Assembly (NCBI GenBank): GCA_037013685.1
Contig: CM072904.1
Coordinates: 1,302,001-1,366,000, forward strand
Length of the DNA: 64,000 nucleotides
Reading direction: 5' to 3'
Source of the DNA: Acridotheres tristis
Lineage: Eukaryota > Chordata > Aves > Passeriformes > Sturnidae
Position numbers and translations under genes: made by a program. How positions within the stretch are numbered: the first letter of the stretch is position 1; every line of letters starts with the position of its first letter. This document shows, in pieces, positions 52,401-63,690 of the stretch. A model generated the notes under the pieces. It was not told the origin of the DNA. It worked only from the letters and a program-made list of their open reading frames with translations, and did not search any database.

Positions 52401-55400
52401 CAGAAATAGAGGTACCAGTCACAGCACTGTGACTCCTTTACTCCTTTTCCTACACTGGGGGTTGCTTAAAGTAGGATCTGTAGCAGTGGCTCTGCCCCTG
52501 TCCAGGGAAATCTGCTCTGGTTCTGTGACAGAAAGGTTCCACTTGGGTTCCTGAGGTAACACCTTGTCTCAAGTGACCTTGGGCTCAGGCTGTTGGCTTA
52601 TTCTTTGGTGTTTTTTGTAACATGTAAAAATGTTTTCAGGATCCCAATACTCTGAGAGGGACAACACAGCCAGTGGCTTCGAGCAGACCCCCCCAGGCAG
52701 CTCAGGCAGTGCTGCCCACAGTGTCCACACAAGGTAATGTACTGGGAGGCTGCTGCACCCCCATTCTACTCCATGAGGGCTGTGGGAACAGAGGATTCCT
52801 TCCAGGAACTGAAATATGAACTGACAGCTTCTGATAAGGCTTGCTGATCCATGAGCCACTAATCCATGGGGGACAAGACAATCCTTGGAGTGTTTCTTCA
52901 TTGTGCTTGAGGGAGAGCAGCCACCATGCCTGAGCTGTCCTGTCACTGAGCACTGAGATATGTAGGCCATGGGATCTGTAAATGGAATGTTACAAATGTT
53001 ACAAATCCTCTCCCAGTGAACAGTACTTCTAGGAATGATGGAAATCCAAGTGAAGGGCAGCATGAGACTGGCAGCTCTGCAGGGCTGGATGTGTCTTCCC
53101 ATGATGGAATGGTCACATCAGCTGCTGGTCAGCTGAGCAGCCTTCAGAGTCTGAGTCATGCCTTGTGTCAGTAAACTTCAGAGCTGTCTCTGTTGGACTG
53201 AAAAGAGGTTGTTTAAATGGAGCCAGAAGTGGGATTTCTGGGAAAGGTTACTCTTTTCTTGACCCATTATCACTTGCTTGACTGGATTTAATTTTCACAA
53301 GGTTGCAGACAGGCTTTTGTTAAACTTTTGTCTATTTAGTGGTTTGTTGGTTTGTTTTGCCCTTTCACACTAGGTGAATTAAATTCTTTGAGCTGCTTTA
53401 TAGCATGCTGAATTTATTTCTTCCTTTCCAGTACCTCAAGCATCTGGTGTTGCACCTTCAGTATCTTCTGCTGCTTTAATTCCTGCAACAATCCAGCCCC
53501 ACTCAGCTTTGCCTGGAGGAGCACAGGGCTTTCAGGTACCAAAATGAAATAAAGGAGAATACTGGCACTTTCTTCTCCTGAATCTTTTCCATTGTTGGAA
53601 GCAAGGACTTTAACATAAGGATGAGAATTCCAGGCTGTTTTCTGTGGCTCTTTGGCATTCTCAGGCTTTCATCATATGCCTCTTAAAATTTATTCAGAAA
53701 GGGCTAATTTTCTGTTTTATGATGGGTTCTTAAACTAAGGATAAAAAAGGCTTTAATACCTGGTTTTGTAGTGGATACAATAAAAACTTACAGCAACGAG
53801 CAGTAAAGTTGCAATCAAGTTGTGTTGTGCTTTTTGAGCCCATTTTAGGAAATAAACTGGTGTTCAAATTAACAGAACTCCAGAGGGTGCTGATCTGACT
53901 CTCACAAATCTAGGGTGACATAGTTTTGCTGAAGTTTGAGTGAAGGTTGGAACTAACTAACCCTCAAAAGAAAAATATCTTTTTCCTTTCACAATGACTA
54001 TCGTGTATTTTGACTTTCCAGCTCCTTAGTTCTTGGATTTTTTTCCTTTCAAACATCATCCTGCTCTTGGGCTTAAAAAAATATAAAACTGTGAGGATGT
54101 GGGGAAATAGCAAAACACATTCTAACCTATTAACTTGTCCTTTAAGGCATATCCAGGAGTGCCATTTGCTTACCCCCAAACTGCTGCATCTGCCTCTCAA
54201 CTCCAGCCTGTGGGTCAGATGTATCCTGCTCCTTACCAAGGTATGTTTTAAAAGGTACCTGCTTCTCAGAGGGCTGTAATTCCTGCAGTAAACAGTTTGT
54301 GATGATGATTTATAGCTGTGCTGTTTAATAAATGTTTATATTTTAAATACCAAATAGGGGCAAACACTTCCCAATAAATACCCATCTCTTTCTTACTTTA
54401 AAGAGATTTGGACAGTGTGAAAGGGACTGGAATTTGTGTCTTCCTAAGACTGGGTATTACTAAAGGAATTTGGTAGATGGTGCTTCCAGTTATAAATAAA
54501 AGTAATAGTAACCAGCTCCCTAGCAGCCAGGGAAAGAATTGAACTGTAAAAGGCAAAACCTGGGAAGGACCAAAGGCATCTAAAGAACCATTTAATTCAT
54601 CCCAGTTAGTGAAGTCTTGGGTGTGTCTGAGCCTTTCTTGGAGCCTGTTTTTTCAGTGCAGTTTCAGAGCTGGCCTTCACTGCTGTGCTTTGATTGTGCC
54701 TCTGCTGCTCTGGTGTGGCTGGGGGCTTTGCTCTTGTTGAGCTGAGCTGTCACGTGGCTCAAGAATTTGCTATACTCAAACCTGCCTGTTGAGATTATTT
54801 GGGAAATATCTACATTATTTGTTTTCCAAGTACCACGTCTCTTTTATTTCTGGGCAGAGAGTGGTTTTCCTGCTGGCAGGCTTCATGCTGCCCAGCTTTT
54901 GCTGTGTCTCTGTGCAGATATTTCCCCTTGTCACTGTAAATCTCTCTCCTTTCCCTTCAAGCACCTGGAGATGTCACTTCCTTTTTGATGACAGAAGCTC
55001 GGCAGCACAACACTGAAATCCGGCTGGCTGTGAGCAAAGTCGTGGATAAAATGGATCACCTGGCTGCCAAGGTGGGGCTGCTCAGGACATTTCTGCTCTC
55101 CAGGTGTGCTGAGAGCAGTTGGCTCTGTTTAAATGCCTGCATTAAGTGATAGAGTAAATGAGTAAATTTCCAATATTATCACACCATCAAGCAGTTCAGC
55201 AGCAGTTTAGCTGCTGTGAAGATACAAAGATACAAAGATACAATACCTTGGGGAAAGGTATTGTTTTACTGCCTTGAATATCATGTGATGCATTGCTTGG
55301 AGGGATTCCCTGCCCTCTGGGAGGTGTCACACTTGATTTAGTGCCTGTTCCCTGCAGCTGAGCAGAAGGAACAGTGAAATGCCTCTTTGCCCGTGTCTTA

Positions 55401-58400
55401 CTCTCACCTCACCCATAAATTCATTTCAAATGGCTTAAGAATGCTTTATCCCTGCAGGTGGAGGAGCTGAAGAAGCAAAGCACAGCTAACAGCTCCCTGC
55501 TGCCTGGCATCTCCTCTGTCACTATGGAAGCCTCCATGATCATGAGCAACATCCAGCGCATCATCCAGGTGAGCCTGGTTTCACTCCCATCAGGAGCTGG
55601 GGCTCAGCGTTATCCCTAAAGATATTTATATATAAAGATATTTGGTTCATCCACCCATGGGTTCTGATTTTGCATAGCCAGAATGAGGATGAGACTTAAA
55701 ATGATTTCCATCCCTCTTTCCCCCTCCAGAAAAACTCTTCTCAGCATTTTGAGGTTTAGGTGTTTTCTGAGTCAGAGTTGTGGGTATTTCATAGGCCTTG
55801 ACAAAAGGTTCACGTGGGAGAAGTTCAGCTTCTCAAACCATTATGGATTTAACCCCCAGTCTCCAGCAGAGCAATTCCACACTTGAAGTATCACATTGTA
55901 GAAACCACCTGCTTCTGCTATTCACTACTAAATTTTATGCTTTGAAGCCTTTCAAAGCAGCAGTCTTAAAATCTTGGGGTTTGTGGATAAAAAAGCCAAC
56001 CAGACACAATATTTTCTCGAATGAGATTTGGCAGCCATGTTCCTGTGCCAGAATTCTGCTAAATGTGGCACGGTGCCTTCCTGGGCTGTTAGCACAGAAG
56101 GGATGAGCATCACCACTGTCCTGCATCTGTGCAAAACAAAGGGTTAGGAAATGCTGCAAGGAGATGTGAGTAAGCTGAATATTCATGCTGAGCTGTGCTT
56201 TAGGAGAATGAGAGACTGAAGCAGGAGATATTTGAGAAGAGCAGTCGGATTGAGGAGCAGAATGAGAAGATCAGTGAGTTGGTTGAACGTAACCAGAGGT
56301 AAGGGCTGGAAGCCTCATTGCATTTCCAGACTCTCCAGCTTACACTTGGGCATAACTGAGGGCTGTTTGTTAGGAGACAGCCATATTCTGATATTTTTAA
56401 ATTTTTTTCGAAGGCATTGAAAGTGTGGGATTCTTCCCACCCCTTCTCTGCAGGGCTTATCCCCAAAACTCTGATTTACAGAAAACATAAATGTGTAAAA
56501 GGGGAACAAAATCCCTCATGTTGTCTATGAGCACGTTTGCCCTGCTTCTGGGAGTTGCTTTATTTTTGCTGGCTTTTTAGTGAGGTGAAGTAATTGTAGG
56601 GGATGTGGTGCCCTTTGTGAAATTCAGCTTGATACTAAGTTATCAAAACTCTTGGAACATGAGACATTTTCAGAGAGGTGAAGCTGATAAAATCTCTGCT
56701 GTGCCAGGCACAGCCTTCCCACCCCTCTGAGATCAGCCTCTTAGTGTGGCATATCCTGCAAAATTATCATGAATTCAGCAGAAGTTCTGTACTTTGGAAT
56801 GTCACCTTTTCTGTCTGAGCCCTTGGCTCCAAGCCCTGTGTGTCCAGGAATGCCCACAGAGTCTCCCTGTTCACAGGTATGTGGAGCAGAGTAACCTGCT
56901 GATGGAGCAGAGGAACCACTCCCTGCAGACAACAAATGAGAGCACACAGGCAAGAGTGTTGCATGCAGAGCAGGAGAAGGTAATGGCATGAGCAGTGCCA
57001 GGATTGCTGCATTGAAACAAAGCTTGTTAGTCAAGGCAGTTTTCTTAGAAGGCAGCTGCAGTTTTGAACTTTGTTTTGAGAAAAAAATTGGATGTTTGAT
57101 GACTTTCATGACCAAAGCATCACAGAGGATACAACCATTTCATGCTGGCATAACTTTAATGTTCTTATCTTGTAGGAAAGTGTCTGATTTATTGTTAACT
57201 GTGTAGGCATGTGGCCAATGTGTTGAGGAATTGTGTATCACAGGGCTTTTGAGTTGGAAGTACTTCAGTTATTTAGTTGCAGTGATAGTTCCAGAAGTGT
57301 TTTATTCCTCTTGTATAACTGACATAGAATGAGTATAGATACAAGAAAAAATATTTCCCGCTGGAGTTTCTTCACTGCACTTTTATGCTTTTTTTAATGC
57401 TAATCAGAAGCTGTTTGTTTCTCCCAGTAACACATTGTGCTTTTATGACAGGAACTGTTGGGAAGTAGCTTTTAAACCAGTGAATTGCATTTATGCATGG
57501 CTGCATATCCTGAACCATCCCTAGGCCAGCCTAGCCCAGGAGTGCTGCTCTGGCTCTGCCACTGCATGATGCCTGCTCTGCTTTCTCAAGCACTGGCTTC
57601 TTAAATTACACCAAGTTCAGTCTTGCTCTCTGCTCTCCTGCTGGGTTGTCTTTGGCCAGTTCAAAAGTGAGGTGACAAATGCTTCCTCTGTGTGAGAACC
57701 ATAACTTGGTGCACCTAAAACTGACCAGAACTGCAGCTTTCCAAAATGTGGTCAAGAGCAGAGCAGGGAAGAGCTGATAGTGCTGAGAGCAGACAGGAAG
57801 GGGCTGCACACCCACAATATGTGTGAGAGATTCTATCCAGGAATGAGTCAGACTGAAATAATAAATTAAATTCCTTTCTCAGTGAGGACAGCATCCTGCT
57901 GGTACAATAAAACTTGGGAAAGAATCATCTTTTGGAAGTATAAGATCCTTGGGAGTCTTTTGGGCCTCATCTTCAGCAGGACCCCACTGACTGAGCAGTG
58001 AGTGCCTAGGGATGATGTTACATGAACAGGCTTCAGGCCAGACCAGGAAAGCCCTGGCTTGCACTGGGATATTTCCCCTGGTTCTGTGGGACTAGTGACT
58101 GGAAATATGAAGGCTGACATTCCTTCCTGTTGCCTTTATCTACCCCAGCTTGCCCTGGGACTGCAGTCACTGAATCCCCAGGGACAGACAGAACCAGGGA
58201 AGAGGACTGGAAGCTGTTTTATCCATTGTTTACACACAGATAGGCACTCACCATTTATTTGGCTGTACACAGGATCACTGAGCTGTTGGTAACTCTGCTT
58301 TTGGGTTATGGATCTCTGGCCCTGGCAGAGCAAGTCCCAGCTTTAGGTGAAGGCTTTGTGAACCATAAGTAACTCCCCACCTCTCCAGTGCAGGTCACAG

Positions 58401-61400
58401 CCAGGACTGCTCCCACCTCTGGTGTGTCACATACCCCAAGGATACCTTTAGTGTCTTCCTTTTACATCAGGCTTCACTCCCTTTTTCTGTTTAAGCTTTT
58501 ACAGTTCTTGGAGTAATTTAAAGGCTTCTCTGGCATGCCTTAGGCTCCTGCTATGAAGCATTGTGCTTTTCTCTGATGAATGCCTCTGCCTTTCACGTTG
58601 TGTTCTTAACCCTTCCTGTTTCCTGTCGCTGCTTTCTCTTCCCAGCACATGCTGCCAGTGGATCGGGGCTGGGACCAGGTGAGGCAGTGTCTGCTGACTG
58701 TGTAGGTGGTAGATGGTTGTGCCCTAGGTAGTGCCAGCCCAGCTTCCTCTTGAACTAGAAACTGATTGGCATGAAAAGAATTGTCTCAGAGCTTGAGTGA
58801 GCAGAGATTCTTCACTGGGAAAAGGGCTTCAGTCTGGCAGTGTCCCCCCACTGACCCCCTCTTTCTTGGGGAGCCCTTTCCAAGAATTCTGTCACATTGC
58901 TGCTTGTCCCACTCCCCATGGGAGAGCAGGATCACTGTCAGAGCAGGCACAGCTCACCCAGGGTTCTTGGTGCCTGAAAGCTGGAGGCTGGAGCTGAGCT
59001 GTGGACATGAAGCATCCTCTGTAGAAACTTCTGTCTAGTAACCCTTACTGCCATAGGATTTCCTAATTTTATTTTCTTTATTTGCCATTAAAGACAGAGG
59101 TCAAGGTTAAAATAACTTCTAGATGACTTTAGTTGTGCCAGGAGTCAGTATTGCAGTGGGACATGTATGGAAGCACAAGAGGAAAGCAGATCTGGTTTTG
59201 GCCACTCTCTGAAATGCTGCCTCCTCTTTAAATGAGTGGTGTGGTATCCCAGCCCTCCAGGTCAGGATGTCATCATCACCATAGTTGGAACAATTTTGCT
59301 CCCAGCTTTTCTGTGCCAGAAGGTGTTGGTCTTTATGTGGAGGGAATTCTCTTAGTGGGATAAAGCAGAGAGCAAATCCAGTTCTCCTGACCTTACCTGT
59401 TACAAGAATGTGAAAAATCTGTTGGGAATCTCAAAATAGGCAGAGGTGTGGAAGCTGTTTAGGGATTCCCTGTGCAAATTCTGTCTTTGCAGAGCATCCT
59501 CTGAAGTTTGTGTGTCACTCGACAAGATTGGGAATGGGACTTTGTGTCTGTCTTTGATGCCTTGAGCCCCTGCTAACATTGTTTACACGTTGTCTAACAA
59601 GCTGTGCTAGTGCCTGGTTTTAGGTGAATCACTGACTCTCAGCAATCCTAAATCTAAACAGGTCCCCAAATGACTGAGAGCTGTGCTGGGAAATGCCAGC
59701 CTTGCCCATTGGCAGCTGAGGTGACCTCATGCTGTGTGCTCTGGGGACAAGGTGCTCTCTTGCCTGGGACCAGCCTGTGTTTTAAGTGGCTCTTCAGTGA
59801 TTTGTAAGCTTATGGAAAATAATTAGATGTTGGAGGCCAGGCTTTTTACTCAAATAGATGTTTTCATAGCCTGAAAACTGAGCAGAGGCACCAGGCACTG
59901 GTACCAGGCTTACACACATTAACCTTTTCAGGAAAACTCACTGGGTTGAACTGATGTGATGATGAGGTTGCTGGTGGCCTCGTGCAGCTTTCTAGTCAGT
60001 CTGGACAAAACTGACATGGCAAAAAAGTCATTGTTAGCTCCTCAATGTGGAGATGTCTTCCCTGATGAGGCCTCCAACCCTTTTCCAGCTTTTCCTGAGA
60101 GAACAGTTCTGCTCCTTCCTCACACATCCATTTTTCCCCCCTCCCTTTTCCCTGCCCCATTTCGTGCTCCAGGCCAAAGTTGCAGAGGAGCTGGCAGCTG
60201 CCACAGCCCAGGTTTCCCAGCTGCAGCTGGAGCTCACTGCCCACCAGAAGAAGGAGATGGACCTGAGGAAGCAGCTGTCCTGTGCTGTGCAGGATGCAGA
60301 GAGACAGGAGGCACAGCTCAACAAGCTGCAGGCACAGGTGGCAGGTGAGGCTGCTCCTGCTTGTCCCTCAGAGCTCCTTCATGGCTCTTTTCTTGTATAA
60401 GTCATAGGTTTTATCCTGTCTCCTGGGTTATCTTCCTGCTTTCCCTAGGATCAGTCACCAGGCATGGAAGAAGGATATGGATGCACTGAAATATCTGAGG
60501 GAAGTGCATCTTTGTCAGCACTGAAGGCAAAGTGGGATAACTCAACAAATAAAATCATCCTTTTCTAGGGATGCCTTTTATAGAACAATCTCTTGGCTTT
60601 TCTGTCCAATATCCTGTAGAGCATCCAGAGATGTTCCAGTGGATGGAAAGTTGAGATAAACCTGAGGTGTTCATTTATTCCTCTGTGTTGGGCACTGCTG
60701 TGGCCCCACCCTGAATCCCGGGGTCACTTCTGTATTCCACATGACAAGGAGGACATTGAGGGGCTGGAGCAATTCCAGGGAAGGCAATGGAGCTGGGGAA
60801 GGGGCTGGAGCCCCAGGAGAGGCTGAGGGAGCTGGGAAGGGGCTCAGCCTGGAGAAAAGGAGGCTCAGGGGGAACCTTGTGGCTCTGCACAACTCCCTGA
60901 CAGGAGGGGACAGCCGGGGGGGTCGGGCTGTGCTCCAGGGAACAGGGACAGGAGGAGAGGGAACGGCCTCAAGTTGTGCCAGTGGTAATTTAGGTTGGAT
61001 ATTAGGAAAAATGTCTTCACAGAAATGGTTGCAAAGCATTGGAACAGGCTGCTTTTGATAAATTCTAGTCCCCACTGCAGGCACAAGCAGAGTTGTCGAC
61101 TGCATTGGGCAGGAGACCCTGTTCCTCCCCATCAGCCTCCAAAATGTGCTCCCCTGCAATGGGAGTTGCACCCAAACTCACAGGGAAATGTGGGGATTTG
61201 TTTGCAGAGCTCCAAGAAGCCTCTCAGGACACTCAGAGCAGGTTCAAGGCTGAGAAGCAGAGTCGCAAACAGCTGGATATGAAGATTGCAGCACTGGAGG
61301 AAGAGCTCACAGACCTGAGAGTGGAAAAGGAGACTCTGGAAAGGGTATGGCCAGTGCCAGCAACAGACTTCTAGTTGTTTACTGAAAGCTAACTCAAGGT

Positions 61401-63248
61401 TCTTGCTTTGAAATATGTAAGTTAAGTAAATCTTGACTCATCTGCAGGCTGCTGGATGCTTATGTGGGGTTTTATTTATTTATTTAATGTCTAACCCAGT
61501 AATGTCACCCTTCCTTACCTCTGAGATAACCTCAGCTTGATTTCAAGGGATGAAGTTCCCTGCCCAAAGAACCTCCTTCTGCCTGAGGGAGAAAAGCTGC
61601 TTTGGTGCAGTCTGGACTATTCTATGTCGTTTTTTGTATTGCAGAATCTTGCAGAGAGGAAGAAGAAATCCCTGTCAGAGAGAGCTCAGGCAGAGGAAGA
61701 GATGGAAGAGATTCGCAGGTCGTACCAGCAGGAGCTGGACAAGCTCCGGCAGCTGCTGAAAAAGGCCCGGACCTCAACTGACCAGGCAGCAGCAGAGCAG
61801 GTGAGGGCTCAGGGGAGCTGCTGCTCCACGTCTGGAGGGCTTGTGGGAGCCTCCAGGTAGGAAATGATGTGAAAATGCTCAGGTAGGGGAAGAATGAAGG
61901 CATTGCCTGCTTGAATTCATGGGTTAGTGTCAAACTGAGGAAAGGAGAGGCACCAAATTGAGATTGTAGTAGAGAGAAGAATATGGGACTTGTGAGGAGT
62001 GAAAGGTTGTTTAGAAATATGCCAAGAGGTCTGAAATCTGAGCCAGACCTTCTGGCCAGCCTGGGGGTTTGTGGCTGGAGCTGAAGTGAGCACTCTGTCT
62101 GTGGGTGTCCAGCCCTGGGCTTTCACCTCTTGTGCAAACACAGATCCTGTGTGTTTGTGTTCCTGATGGTCTCTCCTATGCCATGGGCAGCTGTCAGTGC
62201 TCCAGGCAGAGCTGGAGTCCCAGTGTGAAGCCAAATGTGAGCGTGCCCTGGCCTCAGCCAAGGAGCAGCACAGCAGGCAGTGCCAGGAGCTGTGTGAGCA
62301 GAGGGACTCCCTGCAGCACCAGGTGGCTCAGCTGGAAGAGAAGGTAAAGGACTGTTCCTTGTTGTTACAATGGGTACTGAATGCCAGAAGCTGTAACCAA
62401 CAGTCTTCTCCCACTTGGAGTAGTGTAACCTTGACTTTGTAATTTCCTGCCTGTTCTGGGCCTTCTACACGTGCAGTTTTCTGTTGGGTTGGTGGGTTTA
62501 TGGAGGAGGGAGAGCCAAGGTACTGATAGTGCTGAGCTACAGCAGCAGCTACAACTTCAACTTCTCTGCATTGTCCTGAGTGGCTGTGGGTGGGCAGAGG
62601 CTGTTTGGAGTGGGTGACACTGCCAGGGGCTGTACCTGCTCTGGTTCTTGTATTTCAGCTCACAGCTCTCAAACACTCAAAAAAAGCAGAGGAGCAAAAA
62701 TTGTCGGAGGTTCAGCAACGTTTGGAGGAACTGGAGCCTATCCAGGAGAAGGTAAAGGAATAACACCGCAGCTGGATGGGAACTGGAGAGCAGGGAACAC
62801 CAGCCTCAGGTGTGTCCAGAATATAGTAGGGAAGGGATAATTCCATGTGGTTTCCAGCAAACCAGCACAGGCCCAATAATGAGACCCAGCCTTTGTCTCA
62901 CTGGGATCTCAGTGATGCTGCACCCACCTATTCTTGGTGGCACTTGAGGAGCTGATGACACAATTGTGATTACCAAGGTTGGCTGGGGTGTCCATATTTT
63001 GGTGCTGTTGCTTTCAGCCAAGTCTTTTGCTTAAAACTCCACTCAGAGTTAGTGCCTCACTAAAAGCCTACCCAGGTGAGCCCTGGAGGTGAGGTGTGGT
63101 GTGAGGAGCAGCTCTGAGGGTGGCTTTCCCTTGGCAGTACTCAGCCCTGCAGGCAGACGTGCTGGTGCTGAAGGCTCGATACGAGGAACGGATCCGAGAC
63201 CTGCAGAAGGATCAGGATGGATCTTCCCCTGCAGACTTCACAGAGCAA
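42075..63248 (+). CDS. FKBP15: FK506-binding protein 15 (WAFL/FKBP133), 5' part
   Basis: FKBP15 is an early-endosome protein that links WASH/WASP-type actin assembly to transport. Exons: 42075-42127, 43382-43491, 43795-43879, 44435-44504, 45937-46011, 47059-47157, 47546-47695, 48773-48841, 49919-50062, 50481-50626, 51556-51604, 52292-52411, 52640-52733, 53432-53535, 54147-54240, 54962-55071, 55458-55568, 56204-56298, 56877-56979, 60173-60344, 61208-61344, 61645-61800, 62191-62343, 62659-62751 and 63138-63248. All are GT-AG and in frame, giving 901 residues; the human protein is about 1,219. Domains: an EVH1/WH1-like region (about 65-164), an FKBP domain (about 165-285), a Ser/Pro/Gln-rich linker (286-490), and a long coiled coil (about 495-901, continuing). 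The acidic C-terminus lies beyond the window. The ATG at 42075 gives MFAAAEEDDADFLSP, close to the mammalian start. Confidence 0.98.
43795..47157 (+). CDS. FKBP15: FKBP15 coding exons 3-6 (EVH1/WH1-like domain)
   Basis: Exons 43795-43879, 44435-44504, 45937-46011 and 47059-47157 encode VLVATAVLAYRYTNGQYLKQ, AAVVGNHTAKEYRILLYISQ and VQPNNYSTFYDDQRQNWSIM, followed by FESEKAAVDFSKQ. This resembles the WASP-homology-1 fold assigned to the family. Confidence 0.95.
45395..45600 (+). repeat. CR1 fragment in FKBP15 intron 4
   Basis: CTTCAGGTTGGATATTAAAG leads into CAGCTGCCCAGGGCAGTGGT and a tail with GCTTCCAACCTGAATGACTC. It is sense to FKBP15. Confidence 0.85.
47546..50062 (+). CDS. FKBP15: FKBP15 coding exons 7-9 (FKBP domain)
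   Basis: Exons 47546-47695, 48773-48841 and 49919-50062 encode residues 165-285. FKBP12 pocket equivalents are Y202 (AYTGW), F216-D217 (VFDS), V235-I236-W239 (KVIKGW), Y262 (AYGAQG) and F279 (LVFEVE). The His87 and Ile90 equivalents are Val267 and Arg270. Ligand binding or isomerase activity cannot be judged from sequence alone. Confidence 0.95.
47800..48110 (-). mobile_element. Possible LTR remnant, antisense in FKBP15 intron 7
   Basis: Read on the minus strand it has a TATAAAG box near 47980, an AATAAA at 47850-47845 about 125 bp later, then a T-rich end, the order of U3-R-U5 in a solo LTR. A TGT at 48093 could be its start. No target-site duplication or family match was found by eye. Confidence 0.3.
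48245..48456 (+). repeat. CR1 fragment in FKBP15 intron 7
   Basis: TTCCTCACTGGAAGAGTTGT, GGCTGCCCAGGGCAGCAGTG and tail CCAACCTTAATGTTTCTGTT. It is sense to FKBP15. Confidence 0.87.
48862..49042. repeat. AT-rich low-complexity block in FKBP15 intron 8
   Basis: About 180 bp is almost entirely A and T, with recurring ATTATTATAAT-type words, starting some 20 bp after exon 8. Confidence 0.85.
50183..50199 (+). repeat. CAAA tetranucleotide microsatellite
   Basis: Four tandem CAAA units in FKBP15 intron 9. Confidence 0.85.
50443..50463 (+). repeat. Uninterrupted T21 tract upstream of FKBP15 exon 10
   Basis: Twenty-one T in a row end 17 bases before the exon 10 boundary, so the tract is in polypyrimidine-tract range of the acceptor. 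Confidence 0.9.
50481..54240 (+). CDS. FKBP15: FKBP15 coding exons 10-15 (disordered linker)
   Basis: Exons 50481-50626, 51556-51604, 52292-52411, 52640-52733, 53432-53535 and 54147-54240 encode a Ser/Pro-rich segment. Within it is a conserved helix (LISRMAKMGQPMLPF) and then Gln/Ala/Pro-rich sequence with AYPGVPFAYPQT. It is the least conserved part of the gene. Confidence 0.93.
51035..51245 (+). repeat. CR1 fragment in FKBP15 intron 10
   Basis: CTCCAGGAGAGGTTTATGCT, then CATGCTGCCCAGGGTGGAGT and tail TTTCCAACCTTAACAATTCT. It is sense to FKBP15. Confidence 0.85.
51755..51828 (+). repeat. Short CR1 3' tail in FKBP15 intron 11
   Basis: GGTTGGACTC, CTTAAAGGTCTTTTCCAACC and TTAATGATTCTGTGATTA are the CR1 terminus. 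A GTTGGACT word is repeated at 51758 and 51776. It is sense to FKBP15. Confidence 0.8.
54962..56979 (+). CDS. FKBP15: FKBP15 coding exons 16-19 (coiled coil, first part)
   Basis: Exons 54962-55071, 55458-55568, 56204-56298 and 56877-56979 encode DVTSFLMTEARQHNTEIRLA, SMIMSNIQRIIQENERLKQE and YVEQSNLLMEQRNHSLQ, ending LHAEQEK. Heptads fit the SMC-like coiled coil of the family. Confidence 0.95.
55221..55244 (+). repeat. Three tandem copies of an 8-bp unit (GATACAAA)
   Basis: The unit repeats three times with the last base changed, in FKBP15 intron 16. Confidence 0.85.
58646..58678 (+). CDS. FKBP15: Candidate 11-codon alternative microexon of FKBP15
   Basis: A 33-nt segment encoding HMLPVDRGWDQ has a pyrimidine-rich acceptor (GCTTTCTCTTCCCAG) and a donor GTGAGG. 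It lies between exons 56877-56979 and 60173-60344, both at phase 0, so inclusion adds 11 residues without shifting frame. I do not recall such a segment in canonical human FKBP15. It could be a chance match. Confidence 0.4.
60173..63248 (+). CDS. FKBP15: FKBP15 coding exons 20-25 (coiled coil, second part)
   Basis: Exons 60173-60344, 61208-61344, 61645-61800, 62191-62343, 62659-62751 and 63138-63248 encode AKVAEELAAATAQVSQLQLE, FKAEKQSRKQLDMKIAALEE, NLAERKKKSLSERAQAEEEM and on to YEERIRDLQKDQD and DFTEQ. The gene continues past the window; the final GTTGAGTGCAG at 63990-64000 could be the next acceptor. Confidence 0.95.
60690..61070 (+). repeat. CR1 fragment in FKBP15 intron 20
   Basis: One of the longest copies here: GGACATTGAGGGGCTGGAGC through GAACGGCCTCAAGTTGTGCC and TTAGGTTGGATATTAGGAAA, ending near the exon 21 acceptor side. 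It is sense to FKBP15. Confidence 0.88.
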
Positions 63249-63411
63249 GTGAGCCTGACTCTCCAGTACTTCTCCTTCCTAAACAAATGGATTTACCTTG
63301 AATTATTTCTCTTTGAACTGACATATAAAGGAAAAATACCATTTTCTCCACAGAGCACTGTGTTTGTAGTAACAGTCCACAGAGGAAGAAAGGATGGGAT
63401 CTTATCCTAGA

Positions 63412-63690
63412 ATCGTGGTCACACAGAATGATTTGAGTTGGAAGGGACCTTAAAGCCCATTCCATTCCCTGCCATGGTCAGGGACACCTCCCACTGTCCC
63501 AGGCTGCTCCAAGCCCCAATGTCCAACCTGGCCTTGGGCACTGCCAGGGATCCAGGGGCAGCCACAGCTGCTCTGGGCACCCTGTGCCAGCCCTGCCCAC
63601 CCTGCCAGGGAACAATTCCTGCCCAATATCCCATCCATCCCTGACCTCTGGCAGTGGGAGCCATTCCCTGTGTCCTGTTCCTCCATCCCT
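63412..63690 (-). repeat. CR1 fragment downstream of FKBP15 exon 25
   Basis: The tail CACACAGAATGATTTGAGTT (reversed) leads into the same subfamily body as 11510-11895. It is antisense to FKBP15, unlike the other five copies in this gene. Confidence 0.88.
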
